A DNA stretch of 50,242 bases from Variovorax sp. CAN15 (GCF_030462475.1 NZ_JASMRZ010000008.1:40778-91019), one strand, 5' to 3'; counted from the first letter of the stretch, positions 9,306 to 18,474 are shown. Translations and numbers: made by a program. The notes: generated by a model from the letters alone, not told the origin.

Positions 9306-10225
9306 ACCTTCTCCACCGTCGAGCGGCCGAACAGGCCCGTGGGCCGGAAAGCCAGCACCAGGATGACGAGCGCGAACACCGCCACCTCGCGCCACTGTGC
9401 CTGCCAGAGGTTGACCATCGACTCGAGCACGCCGAGCAGGAAGCCGCCGATCACACAGCCGCGCGGGTTGCTCAGGCCGCCGATCATCGCGCCCGAGAAG
9501 CCCTTGAGGCCCACGGTGAGCCCCATGAAGAGCGAGGCCTGCGCGATCGGCGCGAGCAGGAAGCCCGAGAGCCCCGCCAGCGCCGAACTGACGACGAAGG
9601 CGCCGATCATCATCGCGTTGGTGTTGATGCCCATCAGGCTGGCCACGTTGCCGTTCTGCGCGACCGCGCGCATCGCCTTGCCGACCATGGTGCGGTTCAT
9701 GACGCGGTCGAAGCCGAGCATGACCACCACGGCAACGCCCAGCGTGAGCAGCTCCTGCGGGCGAACGCCCACACCGAACATGCGGATCACGGTGTCGCCC
9801 ACGGGCGCGGGCACCACCACCGGCTTCGGGCCCCAGATGGCAAGCCCCACGCTCTGCAGGATCACGCCGAAGCCCAGCGTGCTCATCACCCAGGCCATGC
9901 CCGGGCGGCCCGCGAACGGACGCACGCCCAGCACGTAGAGCAGCCAGCCCAGCAGGCCCATCACGCCGAGCGCGGCCAGCAGCGCGAACAGCTGCGCGCC
10001 CGCGCCTGGCACGGCATCGCCGAAGGTGGTGGAACTCAGCGGCTTGCCCAGTACCAGGAACAGGGCGCTCATGCCGATGAAGGCGCCGGCCGAGACGAAC
10101 TCGCCGTGCGAGAAGTTCAGCGTCTTGGTGGTCGTGAACGTGATGCTGAATCCCAGCGCCACCAGCGCATAGGCACCGCCGACGGCGAGCCCGCTGATGA
10201 GCGCCTGCAGGAGCGCTTCAACCAT
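9302..10225 (-). CDS. livH: Branched-chain-type ABC permease, LivH family
   Basis: This 307-residue inner-membrane permease has eight or so hydrophobic segments. The N-terminus has the LivH pattern ALVALGFSITF...LNFSHGEF, the centre has NRTMVGKAMRAVAQN, and the C-terminus has GLKGFSGAMIGGLSNP with VLAFRPTGLFG at the end. It pairs with the permease half of the LivM-LivG fusion to form the transmembrane pathway. It overlaps that gene by 4 bases and lies 75 bases after the solute-binding protein gene. Length is normal. Confidence 0.93.
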   Translation of the reverse strand: MVEALLQALISGLAVGGAYALVALGFSITFTTTKTLNFSHGEFVSAGAFIGMSALFLVLGKPLSSTTFGDAVPGAGAQLFALLAALGVMGLLGWLLYVLGVRPFAGRPGMAWVMSTLGFGVILQSVGLAIWGPKPVVVPAPVGDTVIRMFGVGVRPQELLTLGVAVVVMLGFDRVMNRTMVGKAMRAVAQNGNVASLMGINTNAMMIGAFVVSSALAGLSGFLLAPIAQASLFMGLTVGLKGFSGAMIGGLSNPRGCVIGGFLLGVLESMVNLWQAQWREVAVFALVILVLAFRPTGLFGRSTVEKV

Positions 10226-10300
10226 GGTGTGTATCTCCGTTGCGAGACGGTGCCGGCTGCCGCGCGGGCACGCCGGTCGCGTCTCTTCTTTCTGTCTTGC

Positions 10301-11500
10301 TTACTGCTTGAAGTCGGCCGGCTTGAGGCCCTGGATCAGCGCGTCGGTGTAGGGCATCAGCTTGCCGTCCTTCCAGCGGATCCAGACCAGGTCCTTGGCG
10401 GTCAGCGCCTCGTGGTTGGTCTTGCTGAAGGGCTTGTCGTAGGTCTTCAGCACGCCCTGCACCGGCGTCTTCAGGTCTTCGAGCGCCGCGCGCACCGCCG
10501 CGCCGTCGGTGCTGTTGGCCTGCTTCATGGCCTGGGCCAGCAGCTGCATGGAGTCGTAGCCGTGCAGCGCGAACGAGAAAGAGCCCGGCGCCTTCAGCTT
10601 GCTGCCGATGCGGTCGAACAGCTTCTGCTGCGCGGGCGTGCGGGTCTCGCTCACGGTGCGCATGAAGATCGGTTTCTCGGCCAGTGCCTTGCCGGCCGCG
10701 TCGTAGAAGGTGATGTTGTCGGCGGCCCAGGAGGTGAGCATCAACGGGAAGTAGTTGATCTTCTCCATGCTGCGCACCAGCTGCGCGATGGGCGTGCCCT
10801 GCGCCCACACCACCACGGTGTCGACGTTGGCGGCCTTCATCTTGCTGAGCTGCGAGGTCATGTCGGTGTCGCCGACGCCGAAGCGCTCGGTGGCCGCGAT
10901 CTTGATGTCCTGCAGCTTGGCGATCTCTTCCATGTCCTTCAGGCCGCCCTGGCCGTAGCCGGTGGTCTCGGCCATCAGGCCCACCACCTTCGAGCCGGCG
11001 GTGTTCTTCTTCACGTAGGCCATGAGCGCGGCGACCTGCTCGCGGTCGACCATCGAGACGCGGAACATGTAGTTGTCGGCGCCGGGGCTCATCGGCTTGG
11101 TGATGTCGGTGCCCGAGCCCACGTTGCCCAGCACCGGAATCTTCTTCTGGTTGGCGATGTGCTTCCACGCCATCGCGTTGCCCGAGTTGGTGGGGCCGAA
11201 CACGGCGACCACCTTCTCGTTGTCGATCAGGTCGCTCATGTTCTGGATCGACTTGGGCGGCGCCGACACGTCGTCGCGCGTGACCAGCGCCAGCTTCCTG
11301 CCCAGCACGCCGCCGGCGGCGTTGATGTCGGCGATGGCCGCTTCCATGCCCAGCACCGCGGCCTGGCCGCTCTGCGCCGAGGGCGACGCGGAGAGGTCGC
11401 CGTTGTAGCCGACCTTGATGTCCTGCGCCATGGCGCCAGCCGTGAAGGCGGCGAACGCGGCCGCGGCGAGCAGCGTCTTGTACGGACGGATGATTTTCAT
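10301..11500 (-). CDS. ABC transporter substrate-binding protein, branched-chain type
   Basis: This 399-residue periplasmic binding protein has a signal peptide (residues 1-25, cleavage after AMA, before QDIKVGYNG). The body is a type I periplasmic binding fold with family motifs DINAAGGVLGRKL, VFGPTNSG and FRVSMVDREQ. It captures the substrate and delivers it to LivH/LivM-G. Members of this group next to degradation genes often bind aromatic or alicyclic acids; the ligand here cannot be told. It is followed by livH, livM-G and livF, and preceded by the SDR gene with a 54-base gap that holds AGGAGAC before the start. Confidence 0.92.
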   Translation of the reverse strand: MKIIRPYKTLLAAAAFAAFTAGAMAQDIKVGYNGDLSASPSAQSGQAAVLGMEAAIADINAAGGVLGRKLALVTRDDVSAPPKSIQNMSDLIDNEKVVAVFGPTNSGNAMAWKHIANQKKIPVLGNVGSGTDITKPMSPGADNYMFRVSMVDREQVAALMAYVKKNTAGSKVVGLMAETTGYGQGGLKDMEEIAKLQDIKIAATERFGVGDTDMTSQLSKMKAANVDTVVVWAQGTPIAQLVRSMEKINYFPLMLTSWAADNITFYDAAGKALAEKPIFMRTVSETRTPAQQKLFDRIGSKLKAPGSFSFALHGYDSMQLLAQAMKQANSTDGAAVRAALEDLKTPVQGVLKTYDKPFSKTNHEALTAKDLVWIRWKDGKLMPYTDALIQGLKPADFKQ

Positions 11501-11554
11501 TTTTTGTCTCCTGAGGTTGATGGACGGGAAAGCGGGAAGAAACCGGAAAGCGCC

Positions 11555-12331
11555 TCAGACGGCGAGGAAGCCGCCATCCACCGGCAGCACGATGCCGGTG
11601 ACGTAGCGCGACATGTCGCTGGCCAGGAAGATCACCGGGCCGACGAGGTCTTCGGTCTGGCCGACGCGGCCCATGGGGATGCGCGTCATGAACGATTCGA
11701 GGCGCTGCGGGTTCTCGCGGGTGGCGGCGGTCATGGGCGTCTCGATCACGCCGGGGGCCAGCGCGTTGACGCGCACGCCGGCCGGCGCGAGTTCCTGCGC
11801 GAGCGACTGCGTGAGCATCTTGATCGCGCCCTTCGACGGCGAGTAGCCCAGGCTAGCGCCCTGCCCCGCGTAGGCGGCGATGGAAGCGATGTTGATGATC
11901 GAGCCCTTCGTCTGCCTGAGCACCGGAATGAAGGCCAGCGTGGTGTTGAAGGTGCCGTGCACGTTCACGTCGATGGTCTTCTTCCAGTTGGCCGCGGCGT
12001 TCGGGCTGCTGGTGTTCTCGCGGATGATGATGCCGGCGTTGTTGACCAGCAGGTCGACGTTGCCGATCTCCTTGCCCACGCGCTCGGCCAGCGCCTGGCA
12101 GGCCTCGGGCGCGGTCACGTCGAGCACGAACGGCCAGGCCTCGCCGCCCGCGTCGCGCACCAGCTGCGTGGTCTCGCGCACGGTGGCGTCGTTCATGTCG
12201 GTGACGACGACGCGCGCGCCGGCCTGCGCCAGGCCCAGCGCGAGCGCGCGGCCGTTGCCCTGGCCCGCGCCGGTGATGAAGGCCAGGCGGCCTTCGAGCA
12301 GGCGGGGTGCGACGGTGGATGGAAAGGCCAT
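11555..12331 (-). CDS. Short-chain dehydrogenase/reductase
   Basis: This 258-residue classical SDR interconverts an alcohol and a ketone with NAD(P). Seen: cofactor motif TGAGQGNG at 20-27, DMND after the second strand (an acidic residue there favours NAD), NNAG near 95, the Ser of NIAS, the YSPSK catalytic motif, and the C-terminal LPVDGGF. Oligomer and substrate are unknown. It sits between the FAD dehydrogenase and the binding-protein gene; a ring alcohol oxidised before or after the dehydrogenase step would fit. GGAGACACC just before the ATG is a good ribosome site. Confidence 0.92.
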   Translation of the reverse strand: MAFPSTVAPRLLEGRLAFITGAGQGNGRALALGLAQAGARVVVTDMNDATVRETTQLVRDAGGEAWPFVLDVTAPEACQALAERVGKEIGNVDLLVNNAGIIIRENTSSPNAAANWKKTIDVNVHGTFNTTLAFIPVLRQTKGSIINIASIAAYAGQGASLGYSPSKGAIKMLTQSLAQELAPAGVRVNALAPGVIETPMTAATRENPQRLESFMTRIPMGRVGQTEDLVGPVIFLASDMSRYVTGIVLPVDGGFLAV

Positions 12332-12374
12332 CGGTGTCTCCTTCTCTCTATATATATGTGTGGGTGTATGACGC

Positions 12375-14135
12375 TCAGGCGGCGCGGCCGACCGGCACGG
12401 CCTCGCGCTGCTCCACCTTCAGCTGCGCCGTGGCCTTGGCTTCGGCCTGCGCGACCTGCAGGCCCGCGACGTAGCCGAAGGTCAGCGCCGGGCCGAGCGT
12501 GATGCCGGCGCCGGGGTAGTTGCCGCCCATCACGCTGGCAGCGTCGTTGCCCACCGCGTAGAGGCCCTTGATCGGCTGGCGGTTGGCGTCGAGCACGCGG
12601 GTCTTCTCGTCGGTGACGAGGCCGGCAAAGGTGCCGATGTCGCCGACCACCAGCCTGATGGCGTAGTAAGGGCCGTTCTCCAGCGGCGCCACGCAGGGGT
12701 TGGGCGTGATGTTGGCGTCACCCTGGTAGCGGTTGTAGGCCTTGCTGCCCTTGCCGAAGGCGGGGTCGTCGCCGTTGCGCGCGCCCTTGTTGAACTCCTG
12801 CACGGTGGCCTCGAGCGTGGCGGGCGCGATGCCGAGTTCCCTGGCCAGCTCGCCGACGGTGGCGCCGCGCTTGAGGTAGCCGCTCTTGAGGTGCCGGCCG
12901 ATGGGCAGCGGCGCGGGCGCGACGCAGCCCAGGCCGTAGTCGCGCAGCGCCTTGTGGTCGCACAGCAGCCAGGCCGAGACCTCGGGCTCGCCCTTGCAGG
13001 CCTTGACCATCGCCTGCACGAAGTCGTGGTACGAGTTGCCTTCGTTGGTGAAGCGGCGGCCCTTGGCGGTGACCGCGATCACGCCGGGCTTGGCGCGGTC
13101 GATGAAGTGCGGCATCACGCCCTTGCTGCCGTCCGGGCGCGTGGTGACCGACGCGGGCACCCAGGCCGCGGCGTGCGGGATGGTGCCGTCGACGCGGCCG
13201 CCCACCGCTTCGGCCAGGCGCAGGCCGTCGCCGGTGTTGGTCGAAGGCGATGGCGAGTAGTGCTCGCGGCCGGTGGGCGCGTGCGGGAAGAGCTGCTTGC
13301 GGCGCTCCACGTCGTAGGGGAAGCCGCCGCAGGCCAGCACCACGCCGCGCTTCGCGACCACGCGCACGTTCTGGCCTTCGTGCTGCACCACGGCTCCAGC
13401 GACGCCGTCGTACTCCACCACCAGCTTCTTCACCGGCGACGAGAGCCACACAGGAATGTTCTTGTCCATCGCGGCCTTGGCCAGGCGGCCGGCCAGCGCG
13501 TTGCCGTTGGTCAGTGTCATGCCGCGGCCATGGCGCAGCACGTCGAGGAAGTGGCGGCTCAGGCGCTTGGTCACGTACCAGAACGAGGTCGGCGACTTGA
13601 AGGCCCGCATGAAGTGTTTGATCTCGGGGCCCGAGCCCAACATCATCCCGAACACGGTGAGCTCGGGCAGCGGCGGCGCCAGCTGCTTGATGCGCTTGCC
13701 CAGCTCGCGTCCGTCGAACGGGCGCGTGACCATCGAGCGGCCGCCCTGCTGGCCGCCGGGTGCCTCGGCGTGGTAGTCGGGGAAGACGGCCGGCATGTCG
13801 AACTGCACGCAGGTGTTGCGCGTGAAGAAGTCGATGGCCTTGGGGCCCATGTCCAGGAAGGCGCCGACGCGCGCGGCGTCGAAGTGCGTGGTGGCCTCGT
13901 GCTTCATGTATTCGAGCGCGGCGCCCTCGGGCTCGTGGATGCCCTGCTCCGTGGCCAGGCGCGTGCCCGGAATCCACAGCCAGCCGCCCGAGCGCGCGGT
14001 GGTGCCGCCGAAGCGCGGCTCTTTCTCGACCACCAGCACCTTGAGTCCCTGCGAAGCCGCCGTGACCGCGGTGGCCATGCCCGATGCGCCGCTTCCGACG
14101 ACGAGCACGTCGCATTCAAAAGTGTTCTGTTCCAT
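12375..14135 (-). CDS. FAD-dependent dehydrogenase, 3-ketosteroid delta-1-dehydrogenase / fumarate reductase-like
   Basis: This 586-residue flavoprotein has an N-terminal Rossmann motif VVGSGASGMATA (GxGxxG at 14-19) and VVEKEPRFGGTTARSGG typical of the fumarate reductase/KstD superfamily. The substrate domain lies in the middle, and the C-terminus has NYPGAGITLGPALTFGYVAG. The YPGAG element matches the Tyr-x-x-x-Gly of ketosteroid delta-1-dehydrogenases, where the Tyr/Gly backbone binds the 3-keto group. It would introduce a C=C bond next to a ring ketone. It is the first gene of the minus-strand operon, beside the divergent IclR regulator, so it is probably the signature enzyme of the pathway. 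Exact substrate unproven; other cyclic ketones are possible. Confidence 0.88.
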   Translation of the reverse strand: MEQNTFECDVLVVGSGASGMATAVTAASQGLKVLVVEKEPRFGGTTARSGGWLWIPGTRLATEQGIHEPEGAALEYMKHEATTHFDAARVGAFLDMGPKAIDFFTRNTCVQFDMPAVFPDYHAEAPGGQQGGRSMVTRPFDGRELGKRIKQLAPPLPELTVFGMMLGSGPEIKHFMRAFKSPTSFWYVTKRLSRHFLDVLRHGRGMTLTNGNALAGRLAKAAMDKNIPVWLSSPVKKLVVEYDGVAGAVVQHEGQNVRVVAKRGVVLACGGFPYDVERRKQLFPHAPTGREHYSPSPSTNTGDGLRLAEAVGGRVDGTIPHAAAWVPASVTTRPDGSKGVMPHFIDRAKPGVIAVTAKGRRFTNEGNSYHDFVQAMVKACKGEPEVSAWLLCDHKALRDYGLGCVAPAPLPIGRHLKSGYLKRGATVGELARELGIAPATLEATVQEFNKGARNGDDPAFGKGSKAYNRYQGDANITPNPCVAPLENGPYYAIRLVVGDIGTFAGLVTDEKTRVLDANRQPIKGLYAVGNDAASVMGGNYPGAGITLGPALTFGYVAGLQVAQAEAKATAQLKVEQREAVPVGRAA

Positions 14136-14321
14136 GTCTCTGTCTGTTCGCGAGTTTGTGTAAGACCAAAGTTGCGCCGCAGTTTAGGCAGCGATATTGA
14201 TATGGTCAAGCCTCTTCGTTACTATCAGATGATCAATCATCATCGATTGAGCACGACAATATCAGTAGAAACCCTGATGGCTATACTCGCCCCCACTCTC
14301 ACTCCCCACGCCGGGCGCCCC
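14136..14321 (+). promoter_or_regulatory. Divergent control region with inverted repeats (IclR operator candidates)
   Basis: This AT-rich island lies between the catabolic operon and the iclR-type gene. TCAATC (14233-14238) and GATTGA (14245-14250) form a perfect inverted repeat with a 6-base spacer. A second pair, GATATTG (14193-14199) and CAATATC (14257-14263), encloses it. The size and symmetry suit a dimeric regulator. Direct binding is inferred. Confidence 0.5.
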
Positions 14322-15119
14322 ATGGAAAAGCCAAGACGTGGCATTCAGTCGGTCGAAATCGGAACGCAACTGCTGGTGGCGCTCGGGCGCCACGTGGCGC
14401 CCATGGCGCTGCGCGACCTGGGCAAGGCTGCGGGCGTTCCGGTCGGCAAGGCGCACCCCTATCTGGTCAGCTTCCTGAAGGTCGGCTTCGTCGTGCAGGA
14501 CAGCGCGGGCCGCTACGAGCTGGGCCCGCTGGCCCTGCAGCTGGGGCTGGCCAAGCTGCAGCGGCTCGACCCGATCAAGGAGGCTTCTCCGCTGATCGAA
14601 CAGCTCGCGTCGGAAACCGAACAGAGCATCGCGGTGGCGGTCTGGGGCAATTTCGGGCCGACCGTGGTGCGGCTGGAAGAGCCGATCCATCCGCTGCACG
14701 TGAACCTGCGCACCGGCACCGTCATGTCGCTGGCCTACACCGCGACGGGCCGCCTCTTCGCGGCCTACCTGCCGCCCAAGGTGGTCGAGAAGATGATGCT
14801 GGACGACCTCGCGCGCACCCGCCCCGCGGACGGCCGCGGCGCCACCGCCGAGCTGTCGCGCGCCGAGATCGAGGCGCTTCTGGTCGAGACGCGCCTGCAC
14901 GGCATGTCGCGCACGCTGGGCCAGCCGATCCCGGGCATCGACGCCTTTTGCGCGCCGGTGTTCGACTCGACCAACAACCTGGTGCTGGGCATCACCGCCA
15001 TGGGCCCCGAAGCCACCTTCGACCGCGACTGGGAAGGCCGCGTGGCCGTGCCGCTGAGGGCCTGCGCGCTGGAAATCTCTCGCCGTCTGGGCTTCGTGCC
15101 GACGGGCGAGCAGGCCTGA
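14322..15119 (+). CDS. IclR-family transcriptional regulator
   Basis: This 265-residue protein has an N-terminal winged helix-turn-helix (about 10-70, with MALRDLGKAAGVPVGKAHPYL in the recognition region) and a C-terminal effector-binding domain (RTGTVMSLAYTATGRLFAAY...PGIDAFCAPVFD...LVLGITAMGP). The family binds a pathway metabolite and represses or activates a neighbouring operon. It is divergent from the FAD dehydrogenase operon, so it most likely controls that operon and itself. The ATG at 14322 gives the usual length; an in-frame ATG at 14277 would add 15 residues and lies close to the operator-like repeats. Confidence 0.9.
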   Translation: MEKPRRGIQSVEIGTQLLVALGRHVAPMALRDLGKAAGVPVGKAHPYLVSFLKVGFVVQDSAGRYELGPLALQLGLAKLQRLDPIKEASPLIEQLASETEQSIAVAVWGNFGPTVVRLEEPIHPLHVNLRTGTVMSLAYTATGRLFAAYLPPKVVEKMMLDDLARTRPADGRGATAELSRAEIEALLVETRLHGMSRTLGQPIPGIDAFCAPVFDSTNNLVLGITAMGPEATFDRDWEGRVAVPLRACALEISRRLGFVPTGEQA

Positions 15120-15155
15120 GCACGGTTCGTCACCGGCTCCTCGACAAACAAGAAA

Positions 15156-15174
15156 GGCGCTTCAACGAAGCGCC
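15156..15174. terminator. Bidirectional hairpin terminator between iclR-type gene and plsC
   Basis: GGCGCTTC and GAAGCGCC form an 8-bp perfect stem with a 3-base loop, flanked by AAA on the left and CTTT on the right. It lies between the convergent stops at 15119 and 15197 and can serve both strands. Confidence 0.8.
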
Positions 15175-15196
15175 CTTTGCTTTGGTTCCGGGCCGG

Positions 15197-15943
15197 TCAG
15201 TGCGTCTCGCGGCGCAGCTGCTGCACGTCTTCGTGCAGCGAATGCGCCCACTCGCGCCGGTCGCGCCCGTGCGGGTCCTGCGGCTCGCCGAAGCGCACGA
15301 TGGCCAGCAGCGGCGGCGCGCGCAGCGTGTTCCACAGCGAGACGACAAGGTTGTCGTCGTCGATGTAGCGCGGCGCCTGGCTGGTCTCGCCGGTGGCGGC
15401 GTCGGCGAAGCGCAGCGCGGCGGGCAGCACCGGCGCGCCCGAGGAGATCGACGCCTGCAGCAGGTTGGCGTGAAAGGGCAGCAGGCCCCGGCCGTCGCTG
15501 GTCGTGCCCTCGGGAAACACGCCGATCAGGTCGCCGTTGCGCAATGCCTCGGTCATGTGGTGCACCACGCGCAGCGCGTCGCGGCGGCGTTCACGCTCGA
15601 TGTAGAGCGTGCCCGAGCCGTTGGACAGCGTGCCGATCAGCGGCCAGCCCTTCACGTCCGACTTCGACACGAAGCGCACATGCCGCGCGGCATGGATGGT
15701 GGTGATGTCCAGCCACGAGAGGTGGTTGCAGATCAGCAGCACCGGCCCCGCGGGCGGCGGCGTGCCCTGCACCACCAGCGTGATGCCCATGAGCTCCAGC
15801 ATGCGCCGCGACCACGCCTGCACGCGTGCATTGCGCTCGGCCTGCGTGAGATTCGGGAAGGTGAAGCGGATCGTCCACCAGCCCGAGGCCGCGTGCGCCA
15901 CCGCGCGCGTCAGGCGCCAGCAGGCTTTCAGCGAATGCAACAT
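15197..15943 (-). CDS. plsC: Lysophospholipid / 1-acylglycerol-3-phosphate acyltransferase
   Basis: This 248-residue membrane-associated acyltransferase has the HX4D catalytic motif NHLSWLD (His74, Asp79), the glycerol-phosphate motif FPEGTTS (143-149) and a hydrophobic N-terminal stretch. It is expected to add a fatty acyl chain to lysophosphatidic acid or a related lipid at the inner face of the membrane. It is the last gene of the yqgE-ruvX-pyrR-pyrB-pyrC' run, separated from pyrC' by repeat copy A. Exact acceptor not proven; other PlsC-like enzymes acylate ornithine lipids. Confidence 0.88.
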   Translation of the reverse strand: MLHSLKACWRLTRAVAHAASGWWTIRFTFPNLTQAERNARVQAWSRRMLELMGITLVVQGTPPPAGPVLLICNHLSWLDITTIHAARHVRFVSKSDVKGWPLIGTLSNGSGTLYIERERRRDALRVVHHMTEALRNGDLIGVFPEGTTSDGRGLLPFHANLLQASISSGAPVLPAALRFADAATGETSQAPRYIDDDNLVVSLWNTLRAPPLLAIVRFGEPQDPHGRDRREWAHSLHEDVQQLRRETH

Positions 15944-15981
15944 CAGACGGGCGCCCTCTCAGTTGCTTCAATGCATGGTCG

Positions 15982-16080
15982 CGAAACACCGCGGAACCGG
16001 CTCTGCCGGGGCGCTGGTGTTGCCCCCTGCAAGGGGGTTGGCGTAGCGACACGAAGTGCGCGAAGACTGGGGGTGAGCTT
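15982..16080 (-). repeat. 3'-end structured repeat, copy A (after pyrC')
   Basis: In the sense of the gene before it, the repeat starts with GCTCACCCCCAG a few bases after the pyrC' stop. A GCGCAC/GTG-CGC hairpin, a CCCCC/GGGGG hairpin and the distal AACACC...GGTGTT hairpin (type 1) follow. One base pair of the distal stem is mismatched here. Confidence 0.9.
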
Positions 16081-16085
16081 CATTT

Positions 16086-17372
16086 CTAGCCGTGGACCAC
16101 GCGACCGGCCACCAGCGTGTGGCGCGCGCGGCCCTGCATCGGATAGCTGGCGAAGGGCGTGTGCTTGCCCTGGCTCCTGAGCGCGTCGGGCAGCACCTGC
16201 CATTCGAGCGCGGGATCGGCGATGCACAGGTCGGCCACGCCGCCCTCCTGCAGACGGCCGATGCCGGTGCCCGCGTCGGCCGCGCTCAGCAGGCGCGCGG
16301 GCGCGGAGGTGACGACCTCGATGGCGCGCGCGAGGCCCGCGCCGCTGCGCTCGCCCCATTGCAGCGCGAGCGGCAGCAGCAATTCGAGGCCGGTGGCGCC
16401 CGCCTCGCTCTCGGCGAAGGGCAGGGTCTTGGCGTCGGCCTCGACCGGCGTGTGATCGGACACCAGCGCGTCGATGGTGCCATCGGCCAGCGCGGCCGAA
16501 AGCGCGTCGCGGTCGCCCTGCTGGCGCAGCGGCGGGTTCAGGCGGGCGCGGCTGTCGAAGTAGCCGATGTCGGTGTCGGCCAGGTGCAGCGAGTTGATGC
16601 TGACGTCGCAGGTGATCGGCAGCCCCTGCGCCTTGGCCTGGCGCACCAGCTCCACGCCGCGCGCGCTGGAGACGCGGCACAGGTGCACGCGCGCGCCGGT
16701 GGCCTTCATCAGCTCGACGATGGTGAAGATGGCGATGGTCTCGGCCGAGACCGGCACGCCCGCGAGACCGAGCCGCGTGGCCAGCGGGCCGCTGGCGGCG
16801 ACGCCCTTGCCGAGGTCGCGGTCCTGCGGGCGCAGCCACACGGTGTAGCCGAAGGTGCTGGCGTACGAGAGCGCGCGCTGCAGCACCTGCGTGTCGGCCA
16901 GCGGCACGTCGGCCTGGCCGAAGCCGATGCAGCCGGCCTCGGTGAGCTCTGCCATCTCGGTCAGCACGCCGCCGGCCAGGCCGCGCGTGAGCGCGCCCAG
17001 CGGGAACAGGCGCGCGCCCTGCAGCTTCTCGGCGCGGAACTTGAGCATCTCGACCAGCCCAGGCTCGTCGAGCACCGGGTCGGTGTCGGGCGGGCACACG
17101 AGGCTGGTCACGCCGCCCGCGATGGCCGCGGCCATTTCGCTTTCGAGCATGCCTTCGTGCTCATAGCCGGGCTCGCGCAGCCGCGCGGCCAGGTCGACGA
17201 GGCCCGGCGCGACGATGCAACCCGTGGCGTCGATGGTGCGATCGGCCCTGAAGCCGGCGGGAATGCTGCCGCCGATGCCGGCGATCTTTCCGTCGGCAAT
17301 GGCGATGTCGGCCTGCTTGTCGGTGCCCGATGCGGGGTCGACAACACGGCCGTTGGTGATGTGGATGTTCAT
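16086..17372 (-). CDS. pyrX: Inactive dihydroorotase-like subunit (PyrC', PyrX type)
   Basis: This 428-residue amidohydrolase-fold protein is related to dihydroorotase. The metal-binding HxH of active enzymes (VDLHVHLREPG) is VDLAARLREPG here (Ala62, Arg64), and the second His site near SLHLADTDIGYF is also changed. SDHTPV is kept. It is therefore almost surely catalytically dead. In Pseudomonas and related bacteria such a subunit is needed to assemble the aspartate transcarbamoylase dodecamer with PyrB, and pyrB lies directly upstream here. An active dihydroorotase must be elsewhere in the genome. The start at 17372 (MNIHITNG) fits the family; upstream codons belong to repeat copy B. Confidence 0.93.
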   Translation of the reverse strand: MNIHITNGRVVDPASGTDKQADIAIADGKIAGIGGSIPAGFRADRTIDATGCIVAPGLVDLAARLREPGYEHEGMLESEMAAAIAGGVTSLVCPPDTDPVLDEPGLVEMLKFRAEKLQGARLFPLGALTRGLAGGVLTEMAELTEAGCIGFGQADVPLADTQVLQRALSYASTFGYTVWLRPQDRDLGKGVAASGPLATRLGLAGVPVSAETIAIFTIVELMKATGARVHLCRVSSARGVELVRQAKAQGLPITCDVSINSLHLADTDIGYFDSRARLNPPLRQQGDRDALSAALADGTIDALVSDHTPVEADAKTLPFAESEAGATGLELLLPLALQWGERSGAGLARAIEVVTSAPARLLSAADAGTGIGRLQEGGVADLCIADPALEWQVLPDALRSQGKHTPFASYPMQGRARHTLVAGRVVHG

Positions 17373-17406
17373 GCGTCTGTACTTCCGGTGACAGTCATGG
17401 CCTTTT

Positions 17407-17504
17407 CGGGAAACACCGTGGAACCGGCTTCGCCGGGCCACTGGTGTTGCCCCCGGCAGGGGGTTGGCGAAGCGACACGAAGTGCGCGAAGACTGGGGGC
17501 GAGC
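17407..17504 (-). repeat. 3'-end structured repeat, copy B (after pyrB)
   Basis: It starts about 7 bases after the pyrB stop in gene sense and lies between pyrB and pyrC'. The type 1 distal hairpin has the inner stem GTGG/CCAC, a compensated change relative to the GCGG/CCGC of copies G and J. Confidence 0.9.
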
Positions 17505-17511
17505 AACATTT

Positions 17512-18474
17512 CTATGCTTCGTTACCTGCCACGATGCTCATTACCGCCATGCGCACGGCGATGCCGAAGGTGACCTGCGGAAGGATCACGCTCTGCTTGC
17601 CGTCGACCACGGCGGAGTCGATCTCCACGCCCCGATTGATGGGGCCCGGGTGCATCACGATGGCGTCGGGCTTGGCCAGCTGCAGCTTTTCCTGCGTGAG
17701 GCCGAAGGTCTTGAAGAACTCCTGCGACGAAGGCAGCAGCGCGCCGCTCATGCGCTCGTTCTGCAGGCGCAGCATGATGACCACGTCGCAGTCCTTGATG
17801 CCTTCCTCGAGCGTGTGGCACACGCGCACGCCCATGCCGGCCATGTCGGCGGGCACCAGGGTCTTGGGGCCGACCACGCGCACCTCGGCACAGCCCAGCG
17901 TGGTGAGCGCGTGGATGTCGGAGCGCGCCACCCGCGAATGCAGCACGTCGCCGACGATGGCGACCGTGAGGTTCGAGAAGTCTTTCTTGTAGTGGCGGAT
18001 CGTGTACATGTCGAGCAGCCCCTGCGTCGGGTGCGCATGGCGGCCGTCGCCGGCGTTCACCACGTGCACGTGCGGCGCAACGTGCTGCGCGATCAGGTAG
18101 GGCGCGCCCGACTCGCTGTGGCGCACCACGAACAGGTCGGCGGCCATGGCGCTCAGGTTGGCGATGGTGTCCAGCAGCGACTCGCCCTTGGTGGCCGAGG
18201 AACGCGCGATGTCGAGGTTGATGACGTCAGCGCTCAGGCGCTTGGCCGCGATCTCGAAGGTGGTGCGGGTGCGCGTACTGTTCTCGAAGAACAGGTTGAA
18301 CACGCTCTTGCCGCGCAAGAGCGGCACCTTCTTCACCTCGCGGTCGCTCACGCTCGTGAAGTTGGCTGCCGTATCGAGGATGTGCGTGACGATGTCCTTG
18401 GGCAGGCCCTCGATGGACAGCAGGTGGATCAGCTCGCCGTTCTTGTTGAGCTGGGGGTTTCGCTTGTAGAGCAT
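17512..18474 (-). CDS. pyrB: Aspartate carbamoyltransferase catalytic subunit
   Basis: This 320-residue cytoplasmic enzyme condenses carbamoyl phosphate with L-aspartate, the first committed step of pyrimidine synthesis. The carbamoyl-phosphate motif [13 protein letters not shown] is at 62-74, [14 protein letters not shown] in the middle, and the C-terminal HPGPINRG binds aspartate. Length is normal. Its start codon follows the pyrR stop with no spacer, and pyrC' comes next after repeat copy B. The inactive PyrC' partner suggests a class A-type holoenzyme. Confidence 0.97.
   Translation of the reverse strand: MLYKRNPQLNKNGELIHLLSIEGLPKDIVTHILDTAANFTSVSDREVKKVPLLRGKSVFNLFFENSTRTRTTFEIAAKRLSADVINLDIARSSATKGESLLDTIANLSAMAADLFVVRHSESGAPYLIAQHVAPHVHVVNAGDGRHAHPTQGLLDMYTIRHYKKDFSNLTVAIVGDVLHSRVARSDIHALTTLGCAEVRVVGPKTLVPADMAGMGVRVCHTLEEGIKDCDVVIMLRLQNERMSGALLPSSQEFFKTFGLTQEKLQLAKPDAIVMHPGPINRGVEIDSAVVDGKQSVILPQVTFGIAVRMAVMSIVAGNEA

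Noticed and set aside
12891..14321. Long in-frame upstream extension of the IclR regulator
   Set aside because: It lies opposite the FAD dehydrogenase and has no domain; the IclR family length and winged helix start near 14322.
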